Shown: positions 28,261-35,654, counted from the first letter of the stretch. The stretch: 64,000 nt of DNA from Pseudomonas sp. RIT-562 (GCF_026241895.1 NZ_JAPJIV010000010.1:119868-183867), one strand, 5' to 3'. Made by a program: numbers and translations. Notes: generated from the letters alone by a model not told the origin.

Positions 28261-28650
28261 ATTCACCGAGGGATAAACGTAGGGGCGATGTTTCCAGATT
28301 CCCAATTTTTTCGCCGGACAAGGTGCAACTCTTGTGGCGATTGGAATTCTTGGCTAGAAAATAATACTGGCGAGATTTTGCCAGTCTTGCCCGAAGCATT
28401 GAACGCACCAGCTATGGCAGATAGGTAGTTACACGTGATTATAAAATAACAATGGTTCTCATTTGATATGATCACTCTTAAGAGCCTCTATACACCTCCA
28501 TGATGGCTTGTGGCTACCCATAGACAGAACGCCTATAGCAGCACCACAAGAGCTTATAGAAGGCATTACACCTGTCATCTGATGTGGGCATATGTCAATT
28601 GGCAATACAAAGCCCCCTCAAGGCGGGCATCTGGGTATATCAACTGAGGG
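28261..28650. other. Non-coding gap before the resolvase
   Basis: 390 bp, AT-rich. A Fur-box-like stretch AACAATGGTTCTCATTTGA (28,448-28,466) matches 11 of 19 bases of the classical box, which is weak and has no iron gene beside it. A GC hairpin at about 28,609-28,627 (GCCC..GGGC) probably terminates the leftward resolvase transcript. Confidence 0.4.
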
Positions 28651-29271
28651 TCAGGTTTTAAGCTCACGCTTGATGCGGTAGATCGTGGCAACTCCACACC
28701 CCACCAGCTTGGAGAGCTCATCAGCGTTCATGGTTGGATGTTTGGTCATTGAGTCTTGCACACTCTTCCAGAGTTCGGCGTTCTTGCCCTTCCCGGCTGG
28801 CTTCCAATCTGGGTCAGCGGCGCGTTTGTTCTTCAACCCCTCGTTGATGCGCTCCACGCGCTTGGCCTGATCAAGACGGGCCATTGTCTGCATCAGCTCA
28901 ATCAACATGTCGTTGATCACCCTCAGCACCTCACCAGCAATGCCCTCTGCTGCCATTTGCCAGCTTGTTGGAAGGTCAGCCACTACAAGACGTAGGCCCT
29001 TGGCCTTGATCGTTGCCTTGAGGATTTCCCAGTCAGCCTGTGAGAGACGCGACAGTCTGTCCACAGATTCACACAGTAGGATTTCGCCGGGATTGGCAGT
29101 GTCCAGCAGGCGCATCAGCTCAGGGCGCTCAAGCTTGGTGCCGCTGATGTTCTCGCTGTAGATGCCTACAACGGACAGGCCCTGAGAGGTGGCGAAGGTT
29201 TCAAGAGCGGTCTTGGCACGGTTGGCGTCTTGATCCTTGGTGGATGCACGTAGGTAAAGGTGGGCGTTCAT
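28651..29271 (-). CDS. Serine recombinase (resolvase family)
   Basis: 206 aa. Catalytic serine S10 in YLRAST; conserved resolvase motifs ISGTKLERPELMRLL and ESVDRLSRLS; a long E-helix region (MLIELMQTMARLDQAKRVERI); and a C-terminal HTH (MNADELSKLVGCGVATIYRIKREL). Normal length for Tn3/Hin-type small serine recombinases. It may resolve dimers of the excised element or invert DNA. Several inverted repeats upstream (29.3 and 29.5-29.6 kb) are candidate binding sites. Confidence 0.92.
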   Translation of the reverse strand: MNAHLYLRASTKDQDANRAKTALETFATSQGLSVVGIYSENISGTKLERPELMRLLDTANPGEILLCESVDRLSRLSQADWEILKATIKAKGLRLVVADLPTSWQMAAEGIAGEVLRVINDMLIELMQTMARLDQAKRVERINEGLKNKRAADPDWKPAGKGKNAELWKSVQDSMTKHPTMNADELSKLVGCGVATIYRIKRELKT

Positions 29272-29315
29272 GCTTGCTATCCTTTAGGCTATCGATTAGA
29301 TAGACCAAGCATAAT

Positions 29316-29351
29316 CTATCAAATACCCAGACACATATAGGTATTTGATAG
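29316..29351. promoter_or_regulatory. 12-bp perfect inverted repeat upstream of the resolvase
   Basis: CTATCAAATACC (29,316-29,327) and GGTATTTGATAG (29,340-29,351) with a 12-nt spacer, 45-80 bp before the resolvase ATG. A related CTATC/GATAG pair lies at 29,289-29,303. Likely operator or recombination (res) subsite. Confidence 0.6.
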
Positions 29352-29503
29352 CAGAATCAGCCCTCAGACAGACGGTTATCGCACTACCAGACATGTCTAC
29401 TCCTTTGATAGCTTCCGTCTGGCCGATCTCGTTTGTTGGTCGCGTTGCCGATGAGCTGCAAGTGTTGTCGCCAATGATTGAGCGGTGTCTATGTCTATTC
29501 GAT

Positions 29504-29627
29504 GAAGTACGCCATGTACTTCTATTCAAAGTACAAACTCGGTACCAGCGACGTTCGCTTTGTACTCTATGGGGGAGTACAAGAGCCAAGCACGGGTATC
29601 CAGGTCGTACTCCAGCTCAGAGTACGA
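29504..29627. repeat. Array of GTAC-centred inverted repeats
   Basis: Eight GTAC words in 119 bp (29,507; 29,516; 29,531; 29,542; 29,562; 29,577; 29,607; 29,622). Three palindromes share one geometry, GTAC to GTAC 15 bp apart, with first words at 29,516, 29,562 and 29,607 (46 and 45 bp apart). The second and third have perfect 8-bp arms (TTGTACTC/GAGTACAA; TCGTACTC/GAGTACGA) and 7-nt spacers. A fourth, overlapping palindrome is GAAGTAC-N5-GTACTTC (29,504-29,522). No gene in the 597-bp interval explains them. Confidence 0.75.
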
Positions 29628-29868
29628 ACCCCAGTGTTGATTTTTCCCTGCCACGGAGATCACCGCAAAAAGCCAATAGCCATGGAAAGTTCATGGATAT
29701 AAAAGAAGAGTGCGATTTGCTTGACACCCCACGCTTGTATCCCACGGAAACCGAAGTTTCGATGCTTTTAAGGTTATGAAGGGGGTGTGACCGACGCCTG
29801 CGAGGCAATAGATACTGATTAGTTTTTATCAGCTAACCGAAGGGAGTCTGTAGCGAGGCCGCCAGCGG

Positions 29869-30099
29869 TCATGTGCCGATAACAAGAGCTTCCACATCGG
29901 CGATGAGTGCAGACGGTTGGCATTTCAATGCAGTGGCCAGTTTGAAGATCACATTGATGGTGGGCTGGTTCACACCTCGCTCGATGAGACTTACGTAATT
30001 CCGCTGAACATCGGCCTCCAGCGCCAGCTGTTCTTGGGTCAGCCCTGCAAGTTTCCGTCGCTCGCGAAGAACCCTACCGAATGCCAACCCTGCGTCCAA
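29869..30099 (-). CDS. XRE-family HTH regulator
   Basis: 76 aa, a bare Cro/C1-type HTH (FGRVLRERRKLAGLTQEQLALEADVQRNYVSLIERGVNQPTINVIFKLATALKCQPSALI). It resembles phage Cro-like repressors and restriction controller proteins. The start is TTG at 30,099, preceded by AGGGGG. A TTCACA/TGTGAA palindrome (30,153-30,170) in the divergent region to its right is a likely operator. Confidence 0.88.
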   Translation of the reverse strand: MDAGLAFGRVLRERRKLAGLTQEQLALEADVQRNYVSLIERGVNQPTINVIFKLATALKCQPSALIADVEALVIGT

Positions 30100-30152
30100 G
30101 CCGTAACCCCCTGAGTGAGGGGTGAACTGTCGTTCCCATGGCTTGCCACGTC

Positions 30153-30170
30153 TTCACAATATACTGTGAA
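30153..30170. promoter_or_regulatory. Operator-like palindrome
   Basis: TTCACA-N6-TGTGAA between the XRE gene and the divergent winged-helix gene. Inferred XRE binding site controlling one or both. Confidence 0.45.
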
Positions 30171-30294
30171 TATTCGCGCCTACATGGCACCATTCTCCAT
30201 TGCGTTGCTGGCATCGCTGGTCAGCCTGAGGGCCAGCCTAGAGCCATCGTGTGAGCTAGTTAAATTGACTACAGACCCCTCTTGGAGCTGCGTG

Positions 30295-30651
30295 ATGAAC
30301 GAACAGAATGTTTCAACCCCATATGCCGCTGATGGCGAAGATGAAGCCCTATACGCCAACCAATTATTCTTGGGGAAATTGAGTGGGATGAATCGGACAC
30401 ATCCCCACGCTACGTCAGTCATGCTTATCTTGATGTCGAATATGGCTGGCAATGGGTCGGTGAGGGTTACTCAGGCGACCATAGCGAAGGGGTGCAACAG
30501 CACGCTACAGCAGGTCGAAAAGGCGATCGCCGACCTTGCGGATGCTGGCTGGATCTACTCGGTGGATGCCAGTACCGAACCTGGTGGTCCGCTAGTGTGC
30601 TTTGTTAACCCCGATCTGGTTAGGGCGGAAAAGCCCGAAGAGCGGATGTAA
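30295..30651 (+). CDS. Winged-helix protein (RepL/MarR-like fold)
   Basis: 118 aa from the ATG at 30,295 (GGAG 8 nt upstream); a longer frame would add 60 residues with no support. The core GKLSGMNRTHPHATSVMLILMSNMAGNGSVRVTQATIAKGCNSTLQQVEKAIADLADAGWIYSV reads as a winged helix of the plasmid RepL/phage regulator kind. Convergent with the gene at 31,515-32,348 across a structured non-coding tract, so a replication-initiation or regulatory role is possible. Confidence 0.65.
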   Translation: MNEQNVSTPYAADGEDEALYANQLFLGKLSGMNRTHPHATSVMLILMSNMAGNGSVRVTQATIAKGCNSTLQQVEKAIADLADAGWIYSVDASTEPGGPLVCFVNPDLVRAEKPEERM

Positions 30652-30942
30652 ACCAACTCCCCCGGCTCCATGGCTTCGTAGCGGTAATGTGAGACGGGAT
30701 TGGCACCGAACTGTCCGAAGCCCATCTTTGCAATGCTCACCCTTGGACGTTAACGTGCGTGGGGTGGGCTAACCCTAGCCCATCTAGGTGAGCTACTTAA
30801 GTTGGCCCACACGAACTTTGACGCAGTTGCTCATCAGCACGTCCCATAGAAATCATGCCTGCATCACTCCACCTCAAGATAATCAGTGAGGCAGGAGCGA
30901 AAGCTCCACAAAGCTTTTGATCGTTATTGTGAAGGGTTATCA

Positions 30943-30958
30943 GTGACGTTTACGTCAC
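30943..30958. promoter_or_regulatory. Palindromic site 1
   Basis: GTGACGTTTACGTCAC: perfect 7-bp arms around TT. Copy 2 is 120 bp downstream. Confidence 0.6.
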
Positions 30959-31062
30959 GTGTGTCAGTATTCAAGAGGTAGTCTGGCAAGGGGAAGAAAG
31001 AAAAGAGGGTGGTGCAGCACTACTCCACCCTATTAGCAGAATTATCACCCTGCCAAGTTAGT

Positions 31063-31078
31063 TGTGACGTTTGCGTCA
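31063..31078. promoter_or_regulatory. Palindromic site 2
   Basis: GTGACGTTTGCGTCAC: differs from site 1 by one base (A to G), exactly 120 bp away on the same register. Confidence 0.6.
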
Positions 31079-31114
31079 CGCAGTAATACTCTATTAAGTA
31101 ATATGATTGGTTAA

Positions 31115-31425
31115 TAACTGTAGAGGTTCAAGAAGGGAGTATAGGGGGTGACCCCCTCCCGCTGTTGCTCTTGCTTTGAATTGTGCGGGAAGTACTGGTG
31201 CCCGCAGGCACGCACTTAATATTCCTCTTGGGTTGCTCTATCGTGGCTCACGCCACAAGTACTAAGCAAGGTTGAGAGCAAAAGCAAAGCGGGGAGGGCT
31301 GTCCGCCCCATCTCCCTTGAACCTATAGAGTTTATAATTCGTGCCTGTTGGGCACAGGTTTATATTCTTGGCGTAAACGCCATAAGTAATAAGCTCCTAC
31401 AGTTGAACCTAACCTCTACAGTAGC
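31115..31425. repeat. Long imperfect inverted repeat with nested hairpins
   Basis: Left arm about 31,116-31,196 and right arm about 31,257-31,332 align as reverse complements along about 78 nt (shared blocks GGTTCAA, GGGAG, CCCTCCC-GCT, TTGCTnTTGCT, AGTACT). Nested perfect hairpins: AGGGGGTgACCCCCT (31,143-31,157), GTGCC/GGCAC (31,198-31,211), GTGGC/GCCAC (31,243-31,256), GTGCC/GGCAC (31,341-31,355) and TGGCGTaaACGCCA (31,369-31,382). CTCTACAG near 31,413-31,421 can pair with the outermost left-arm sequence CTGTAGAG. Confidence 0.65.
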
Positions 31426-31514
31426 GTGTCCGACATCTGCCGTACACTTAGTATGGTGGGCGTGAACTTCAACTTTCGGACAAATGAGAGTCGTTCTCGC
31501 CTGCGATCCTTTGG

Positions 31515-32348
31515 TCAGTGTCGTGTCCATCCCTGTGCCTGTACGAAGTCAAGGAACGCGTCATGCGTGGATGGCTCGGGGTAGTACTTGATTGCCTCGG
31601 TTGATTCCCCGGTTCCTCGGCGGTGAGTGTCCTTGGCGGCCTGAATGTCGAGGTTTCCTTCAAGCTCACCAACGAGGGTAGCCGTTCTCTCTAACAGCTT
31701 TTCCAGCGGTTCTTCACCGTAGCGTTTTACTGCTAGCTTGAGCAGATACTGCCGCACTGCGTAGCGTTGTTTCGTCCGGGCAAGTACGCCTTCTTGGCTG
31801 TCAACCTCCTGCATCGTTCCATGTAACGCGATGTACTCAGTCACGTACTCATCAAGCCTGTTCATCAGGTCGGAGGCGGCATTGAACAAGAAATCACTGC
31901 TGGCCCGTGGGTTGTCTTCATCGATCCAGTCCGCCAAGAACAACGCGTTACAATCAGACTCAGCGGCTTGTTTTCGCACCTTGGCCTTTACCCGTTTAAT
32001 GTGGTCGGAGGTGTAGTTGCTTTCAAACCGGCCCGTCGAGGTGTTCCATGTACTGCCGTATTCCTGATGAAGAATGCTCCGCAGTTCGTAGTCGCGAATG
32101 CCATGCTTGCGGCTAGCGAGTGGAAACACTCGTTCTATGGACTTGTCAAACGGTGTTTCAATTCTCGATACGGCTCTTCGTGTCTTTAAGGGCTTGGGAA
32201 CGCCCTTTACCAACTTTTTAACTTGCCGCTCAGTAAGCCCGGTAGCGTCTCTGATCTGGTCCCAAGTCGCACCGCTCTTGCGAAGTTCGATTGCGGCCTG
32301 TTCAGCGGTTGTTGTTTCGGTTGCAGTATAAGTAGTGTCGTTCGTCAT
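31515..32348 (-). CDS. Hypothetical HTH-containing protein
   Basis: 277 aa from the ATG at 32,348 (GAAG 7 nt upstream). A possible N-terminal HTH lies at residues about 15-50 (AEQAAIELRKSGATWDQIRDATGLTERQVKKLVKG). The rest is helical and charged, with no recognised domain. A good sigma-70-like promoter (32,549-32,576) gives it a leader of about 195 nt. Might be a replication or packaging accessory protein of the element; this is a guess from position. Confidence 0.7.
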   Translation of the reverse strand: MTNDTTYTATETTTAEQAAIELRKSGATWDQIRDATGLTERQVKKLVKGVPKPLKTRRAVSRIETPFDKSIERVFPLASRKHGIRDYELRSILHQEYGSTWNTSTGRFESNYTSDHIKRVKAKVRKQAAESDCNALFLADWIDEDNPRASSDFLFNAASDLMNRLDEYVTEYIALHGTMQEVDSQEGVLARTKQRYAVRQYLLKLAVKRYGEEPLEKLLERTATLVGELEGNLDIQAAKDTHRRGTGESTEAIKYYPEPSTHDAFLDFVQAQGWTRH

Positions 32349-32758
32349 GTTGATCTTCAATCAGGTAACGGTTCTTTAATTGATATGCAAACCCTCGGTG
32401 TGTTCCGGCTATTGTCGGTGGGAGCGAGTAGCCTTTATCGCAGACGGGAGAAAAGGCATCTGCTCAGCGGCCTATTGGCTTCAGGAGGTGCTGTGGCGTC
32501 TACGAGTAAGGAGAGGTGTTGCGGGTGTCAGCGATTTGGCTGGGGCTGATTGTAATGCGTGTAAGCTGGCCGTCAAGAAGGAAATAATGGGGCAACTACA
32601 GCGTAAAAAGTTTACGAATCCGGCTGTTGTAACGAGGCCGTCGTATATAGCCTGCTAGGGCGTCATTGCCGCAAGTGCTTACATGTGGGTTGGTTTGCGT
32701 GCTGGAGGTCTATATCGGCCTTGCAAGGGCTCTGGGGGGCTTGCCTATCGTAATTACA
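32349..32758. other. Leader and intergenic region
   Basis: 410 bp. Holds the promoter above and a leader in which a 16-codon frame beginning ATGCCTTTTCTC can be read leftward, with no strong ribosome site. No supported gene on the plus strand. Confidence 0.35.
32549..32576 (-). promoter_or_regulatory. Sigma-70-like promoter for the leftward HTH gene
   Basis: Minus strand TTGACG (32,571-32,576), 16-nt spacer, TACAAT (32,549-32,554). About 195 nt upstream of the ATG, leaving a long untranslated leader. Confidence 0.6.
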
Positions 32759-32926
32759 TCAGTTTAATTGGTTTGTCGGGCGACCATCCAACTTCCGCCA
32801 CGCGGCATCAGTTTCCTTCAGAAGTGCTTCCAACTCTTTCCACTTCTTGGCTTTGTATAGCTCTAAAGCGTTACTACCTGGAGCAAGGTAGTGCCCAGGG
32901 CGGTATTCAACGGCATCGCGGTACAT
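32759..32926 (-). CDS. Small ORF (55 aa) coupled to the Rha gene
   Basis: Begins ATG at 32,926, 4 nt after the Rha stop codon, with GGAG (part of the last Rha codon) 7 nt upstream. Product starts MYRDAVEYRPGHYLAPGSNA and continues as a charged helix (LELYKAKKWKELEALLKE) to a Lys/Arg/Asn-rich end. Good codon structure and tight coupling support it as real. It may modulate the antirepressor; function unknown. Confidence 0.6.
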   Translation of the reverse strand: MYRDAVEYRPGHYLAPGSNALELYKAKKWKELEALLKETDAAWRKLDGRPTNQLN

Positions 32927-32930
32927 ATCG

Positions 32931-33917
32931 TTACTCCGATAGGTCTGGACTACCCGCTTTCTTCAGATGCTTCTGAATGTACTGCTTGCCTTTTCCAGTA
33001 AGAACGGTCTGAGTGTAAGTAATCTTCTTACCATCCGCCTTAGTTGTGGCTTTATCGAGTACGCGGAAGTGCCCAGCGTCCAAGTGCTTCTGGTATGGCT
33101 TGTTGTCAGTCATCAGTATTTCCGACTCACGCATCCACTTAAACAACTTCTTCTCGCCGTACTCAAGTTTCTTGGCGAAGTCACCAATTGACTCTGTGTT
33201 AACTGCGGAACGAACTTTCTGGTAGTACTCAACCTTGGATGCGTCCTGGGCAATCTTCTGGTCACGCTCCTTCACAACTTCCAGGGCCAAGGTGCGACCT
33301 TCGAACTCGCTTGCCCATGCTCGTGCTGCTTCAGCCGGGTTGGAGAAGTTCGGTAGTGCTAGAGCCGGAGGTTTTGCAACCTCGGCTTCCAGTTCATGAA
33401 GACGGCGGATCACTGCTAGCCGCAATGGAGCGCTGTAGCCGGTGATCAGTGTTTCAGTCAGGTCGCGTGGTAGGTTTGCAACCTCTACTTCACGTCGCGA
33501 GTTGTTCCGGCCAGGGATAAAAGCTGTTCCCCAAATCTGGGGAGCAGCAAAATTCAGCAGACCCAACATGGTCCGGATATCACGAACTACGTGGTCGTGA
33601 CGCTTCCCAGTAAGCTGAGCAATCTCTTGGCTACTCATAGTCAGTCTTTCGCTCTGCTGCGGGCTCTGCGTGGCCACACCTGTTAGCAACTGTAGAACAA
33701 CAACCTTGTGACGCAGAGCGATGTTGTAGCCGGTGATCAACGTTTCTGTCAGGTCGCGGGGTAAGCGGATTTCCGACGAGTAGCCACGTGAATCCGTTGA
33801 AATTTTTACATGATCCAGATTTGGATCATCTTTAATTTCATCCAACACTACGCGGATGTCACGCAGGATATGGGCGTGATCCTTCCCCGTCAGCTCCGCG
33901 ATCTCCAGGCTGCTCAT
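32931..33917 (-). CDS. Rha-family phage regulatory protein with duplicated Rha domain and KilAC domain
   Basis: 328 aa from the ATG at 33,917, which has GGTGGAG 8 nt upstream; the longer frame has only TTG codons. Two tandem Rha N-domains share MSSxEIAxLTGKxHxHxxRDIRxxL and LPRDLTETLITGY (residues about 1-80 and 95-185). A phage antirepressor KilAC/ANT-type C-domain follows (VEYYQKVRSAVNTESIGDFAKKLEYGEKKLFKWMRESEIL). Such proteins control lysogeny or induction and, in phage satellites, response to helper phage. The internal duplication is unusual. Confidence 0.88.
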   Translation of the reverse strand: MSSLEIAELTGKDHAHILRDIRVVLDEIKDDPNLDHVKISTDSRGYSSEIRLPRDLTETLITGYNIALRHKVVVLQLLTGVATQSPQQSERLTMSSQEIAQLTGKRHDHVVRDIRTMLGLLNFAAPQIWGTAFIPGRNNSRREVEVANLPRDLTETLITGYSAPLRLAVIRRLHELEAEVAKPPALALPNFSNPAEAARAWASEFEGRTLALEVVKERDQKIAQDASKVEYYQKVRSAVNTESIGDFAKKLEYGEKKLFKWMRESEILMTDNKPYQKHLDAGHFRVLDKATTKADGKKITYTQTVLTGKGKQYIQKHLKKAGSPDLSE

Positions 33918-34128
33918 CGTCGGGACTCCACCCTGTGGGGTCACCGCAGTGGCCAACAATTCTAGCTGGACCGGTGGATCCTCCTGGACCTCTGGTACGA
34001 CGACTTTAAACCGGCAGCCGACAGTGCGACAGCGTTCCTAGGAGGGCTGGGCCGCCGGATGTAGATGCTGACGTGTGCCGACTACACGGGCATGTAGTCC
34101 CGATGCGACCCGATATGCGGGATATGTT

Positions 34129-35424
34129 TTACAGCTCTATTCGTTGTAGTGCCTCAGCCATGGCTTTCAATGGACTGCGGCTACCATAGATGCTGAAGGT
34201 CACTGCACCGTCCTCGTGTCCGGCTATCCGCTTGATCAGCGAGTCCTGGACACCAGCATCCCGCAGGTCGTCGATGAGGGTGTGCCGGAAACTATGGAAG
34301 GTTTTCCTAGAGTCGGTTATGCCCTGTTTGGTCTTGTACCGACCGAACCACTTCGACGGTGCGTGTCCAAGCTTCCCTCGCACGGCTTCGAGTTCAGGGA
34401 ACAAGCGATCTGCTCCGGTGTTCCGGACTGTTTCAGCATGCAGCACCAGCCCAAGGTCGATTAGGGCAGGGTGCAGTGGGAGAATGCGCCGGCTGCTGGA
34501 GTTCTTCAGGTTCTGGCCTTCTCGGGTGTCATCGATGCGGATGCACTGGATGCCCTGCTGTTCGATGACGTCATCCACGCGCAGTTGGCACAGTTCTTCC
34601 AGGCGTGCACCGGTGGCTCGCCCAAGGAGTGGCAACCAGTAACGCCACGGATGCTTGCGGGCTTCCGCCTTGAGTGAGTCCAGATTGAGTAGGGTGGTTA
34701 GGTCGTGTCTGTCAAAAGATAGTCGGGCCTCCTTGGCCGACCCCGTCATTGCCTTGAGTCCAACCAGCGGATTGTCCGTGATGTACCCGTTCGACTTACA
34801 CCAGTTCAGGAAGGCGGAGAGCTTGCGTAGGCGATTGTTCACTGTAACTGCGGTGATGGTCTTGTAAGTGGCGCCTGACTCGACCACCTGCATCAGGGTC
34901 TTGCCTTCATATTCTGGGCGTAGGCCAAAGTACTGCGGGCATCGACTGAGCCGTTCTTTCAGCAGGCGGGCTTGTTGTGAGTCGAACGCCTCGACAGGCA
35001 TGTCGCCCATCAGCTCGAACAGATCACGTAAGGCACGCTCCACTTCGAACGTGCTGACCTCCCGCCAAGTACCGCCACGTTTTCCTTCCTCTATATACAG
35101 CTTGGATAAACTGGCTAGGGTAGGACCTTGAACGTGGCGCTTTACGGTAACCGCTTGTGCTGTCCTTGGAGCAGGCTGGATGGTTGGCGATGGGGCAGAG
35201 TCTCGCCACTCCGAGCACAGCTTACGTAGCGTCTGAACGTCTGCTAGGGGGTGTTCGTTCAGGTGGTCGTGTACTTGCTGGGCGAGTGAGGCAGCGAGAA
35301 ATAGGGCGCTCTGCCGGTGTCGAATATTCAGACTCAAACGCAGAGTGTGACACCTCGGGAACAGATGTTCGGGTAGCCGGAGGTTCAGGTAATAGACGGG
35401 TCCGCGACGGGTTATGTAGGCCAT
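34129..35424 (-). CDS. Tyrosine-recombinase integrase
   Basis: 431 aa. Start ATG at 35,424 after AGGTGG; an upstream GTG would add 15 residues. N-terminal arm-binding and core-binding (SAM-like) domains, then the catalytic domain with Arg (ATGARLEELCQL), HxxR (HSFRHTLIDDLRDAG), His (IAGHEDG) and the nucleophile Tyr in FSIYGSRSP. It resembles integrases of Pseudomonas islands. Its 5' end lies 163 bp from attR, consistent with catalysing integration at ffs. Confidence 0.96.
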   Translation of the reverse strand: MAYITRRGPVYYLNLRLPEHLFPRCHTLRLSLNIRHRQSALFLAASLAQQVHDHLNEHPLADVQTLRKLCSEWRDSAPSPTIQPAPRTAQAVTVKRHVQGPTLASLSKLYIEEGKRGGTWREVSTFEVERALRDLFELMGDMPVEAFDSQQARLLKERLSRCPQYFGLRPEYEGKTLMQVVESGATYKTITAVTVNNRLRKLSAFLNWCKSNGYITDNPLVGLKAMTGSAKEARLSFDRHDLTTLLNLDSLKAEARKHPWRYWLPLLGRATGARLEELCQLRVDDVIEQQGIQCIRIDDTREGQNLKNSSSRRILPLHPALIDLGLVLHAETVRNTGADRLFPELEAVRGKLGHAPSKWFGRYKTKQGITDSRKTFHSFRHTLIDDLRDAGVQDSLIKRIAGHEDGAVTFSIYGSRSPLKAMAEALQRIEL

Positions 35425-35437
35425 GTTGTCCACCTGT

Positions 35438-35459
35438 GTTGTACAGCAAAGTTGTACAG
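35438..35459. promoter_or_regulatory. Direct repeats upstream of the integrase
   Basis: GTTGTACAG at 35,438-35,446 and again at 35,451-35,459 (13-bp period), just 5' of the integrase ribosome site. Candidate operator or integrase arm sites; the core GTAC also recurs in the 29.5-kb array. Confidence 0.5.
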
Positions 35460-35586
35460 TGCTGACCACACCCCGTTTTCTAACTGCCTGTGCAGCACGT
35501 TCGCACGGTAGATTTCTTGCAACCCCAAAAGCCTGAAATCCCTACCCCGTAAGGTCCGCAATGATGCCCGAGCATGCTTGCATGCC

Positions 35587-35654
35587 ACCTGGTCAGATCC
35601 GGAAGGAAGCAGCCACAGCGGGAACATTGTGTGCCGGGGTGTGGCTGGTGGGGT
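35587..35654 (+). repeat. attR: 68-bp direct repeat (displaced 3' end of ffs)
   Basis: Identical to 16,463-16,530, followed by the original gene end CGCCACCTTTCTCC. Its upstream sequence is element DNA without the ffs 5' strand, so it cannot form the full 4.5S hairpin; it is a gene remnant. Confidence 0.93.

Larger units (their letters stand above)
30652..31514. other. 863-bp structured non-coding tract
   Basis: Lies between the 3' ends of two convergent genes and has no open frame of note. It contains the twin GTGACGT palindromes (30,943 and 31,063), an AGGGTGG/CCACCCT inverted repeat (about 31,009-31,034), and a long imperfect inverted repeat with internal hairpins (31,115-31,425). Candidate origin, transfer site or structured RNA. 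Confidence 0.6.
16463..35654. mobile_element. Integrative element inserted in ffs
   Basis: Bounded by the 68-bp ffs repeat. A tyrosine integrase lies at 34,129-35,424, transcribed away from attR. Contents include phage-type regulators (Rha/KilAC, XRE), a ParA-like ATPase, a serine resolvase, winged-helix proteins, nuclease and helicase genes and many unknowns. Base composition is visibly more AT-rich than the flanks, with stretches such as 21.0-25.0 kb. No capsid, terminase, tail, relaxase or type IV secretion genes, so it is neither a complete prophage nor a complete ICE. A phage satellite or mobilisable island is the best description. Confidence 0.9.

Noticed and set aside
28448..28466. Fur-box-like sequence
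   Set aside because: Only 11 of 19 matches and no iron-related gene downstream; kept as a remark in the gap description.
29345..29779. 144-aa plus-strand frame across the GTAC array
   Set aside because: No ribosome site or protein-like features; palindromes run through it in all frames.
31398..31420. Integron attC-like GTTGAAC/ACCTAAC words
   Set aside because: The two boxes overlap instead of being 60-140 bp apart and no integron integrase is present.
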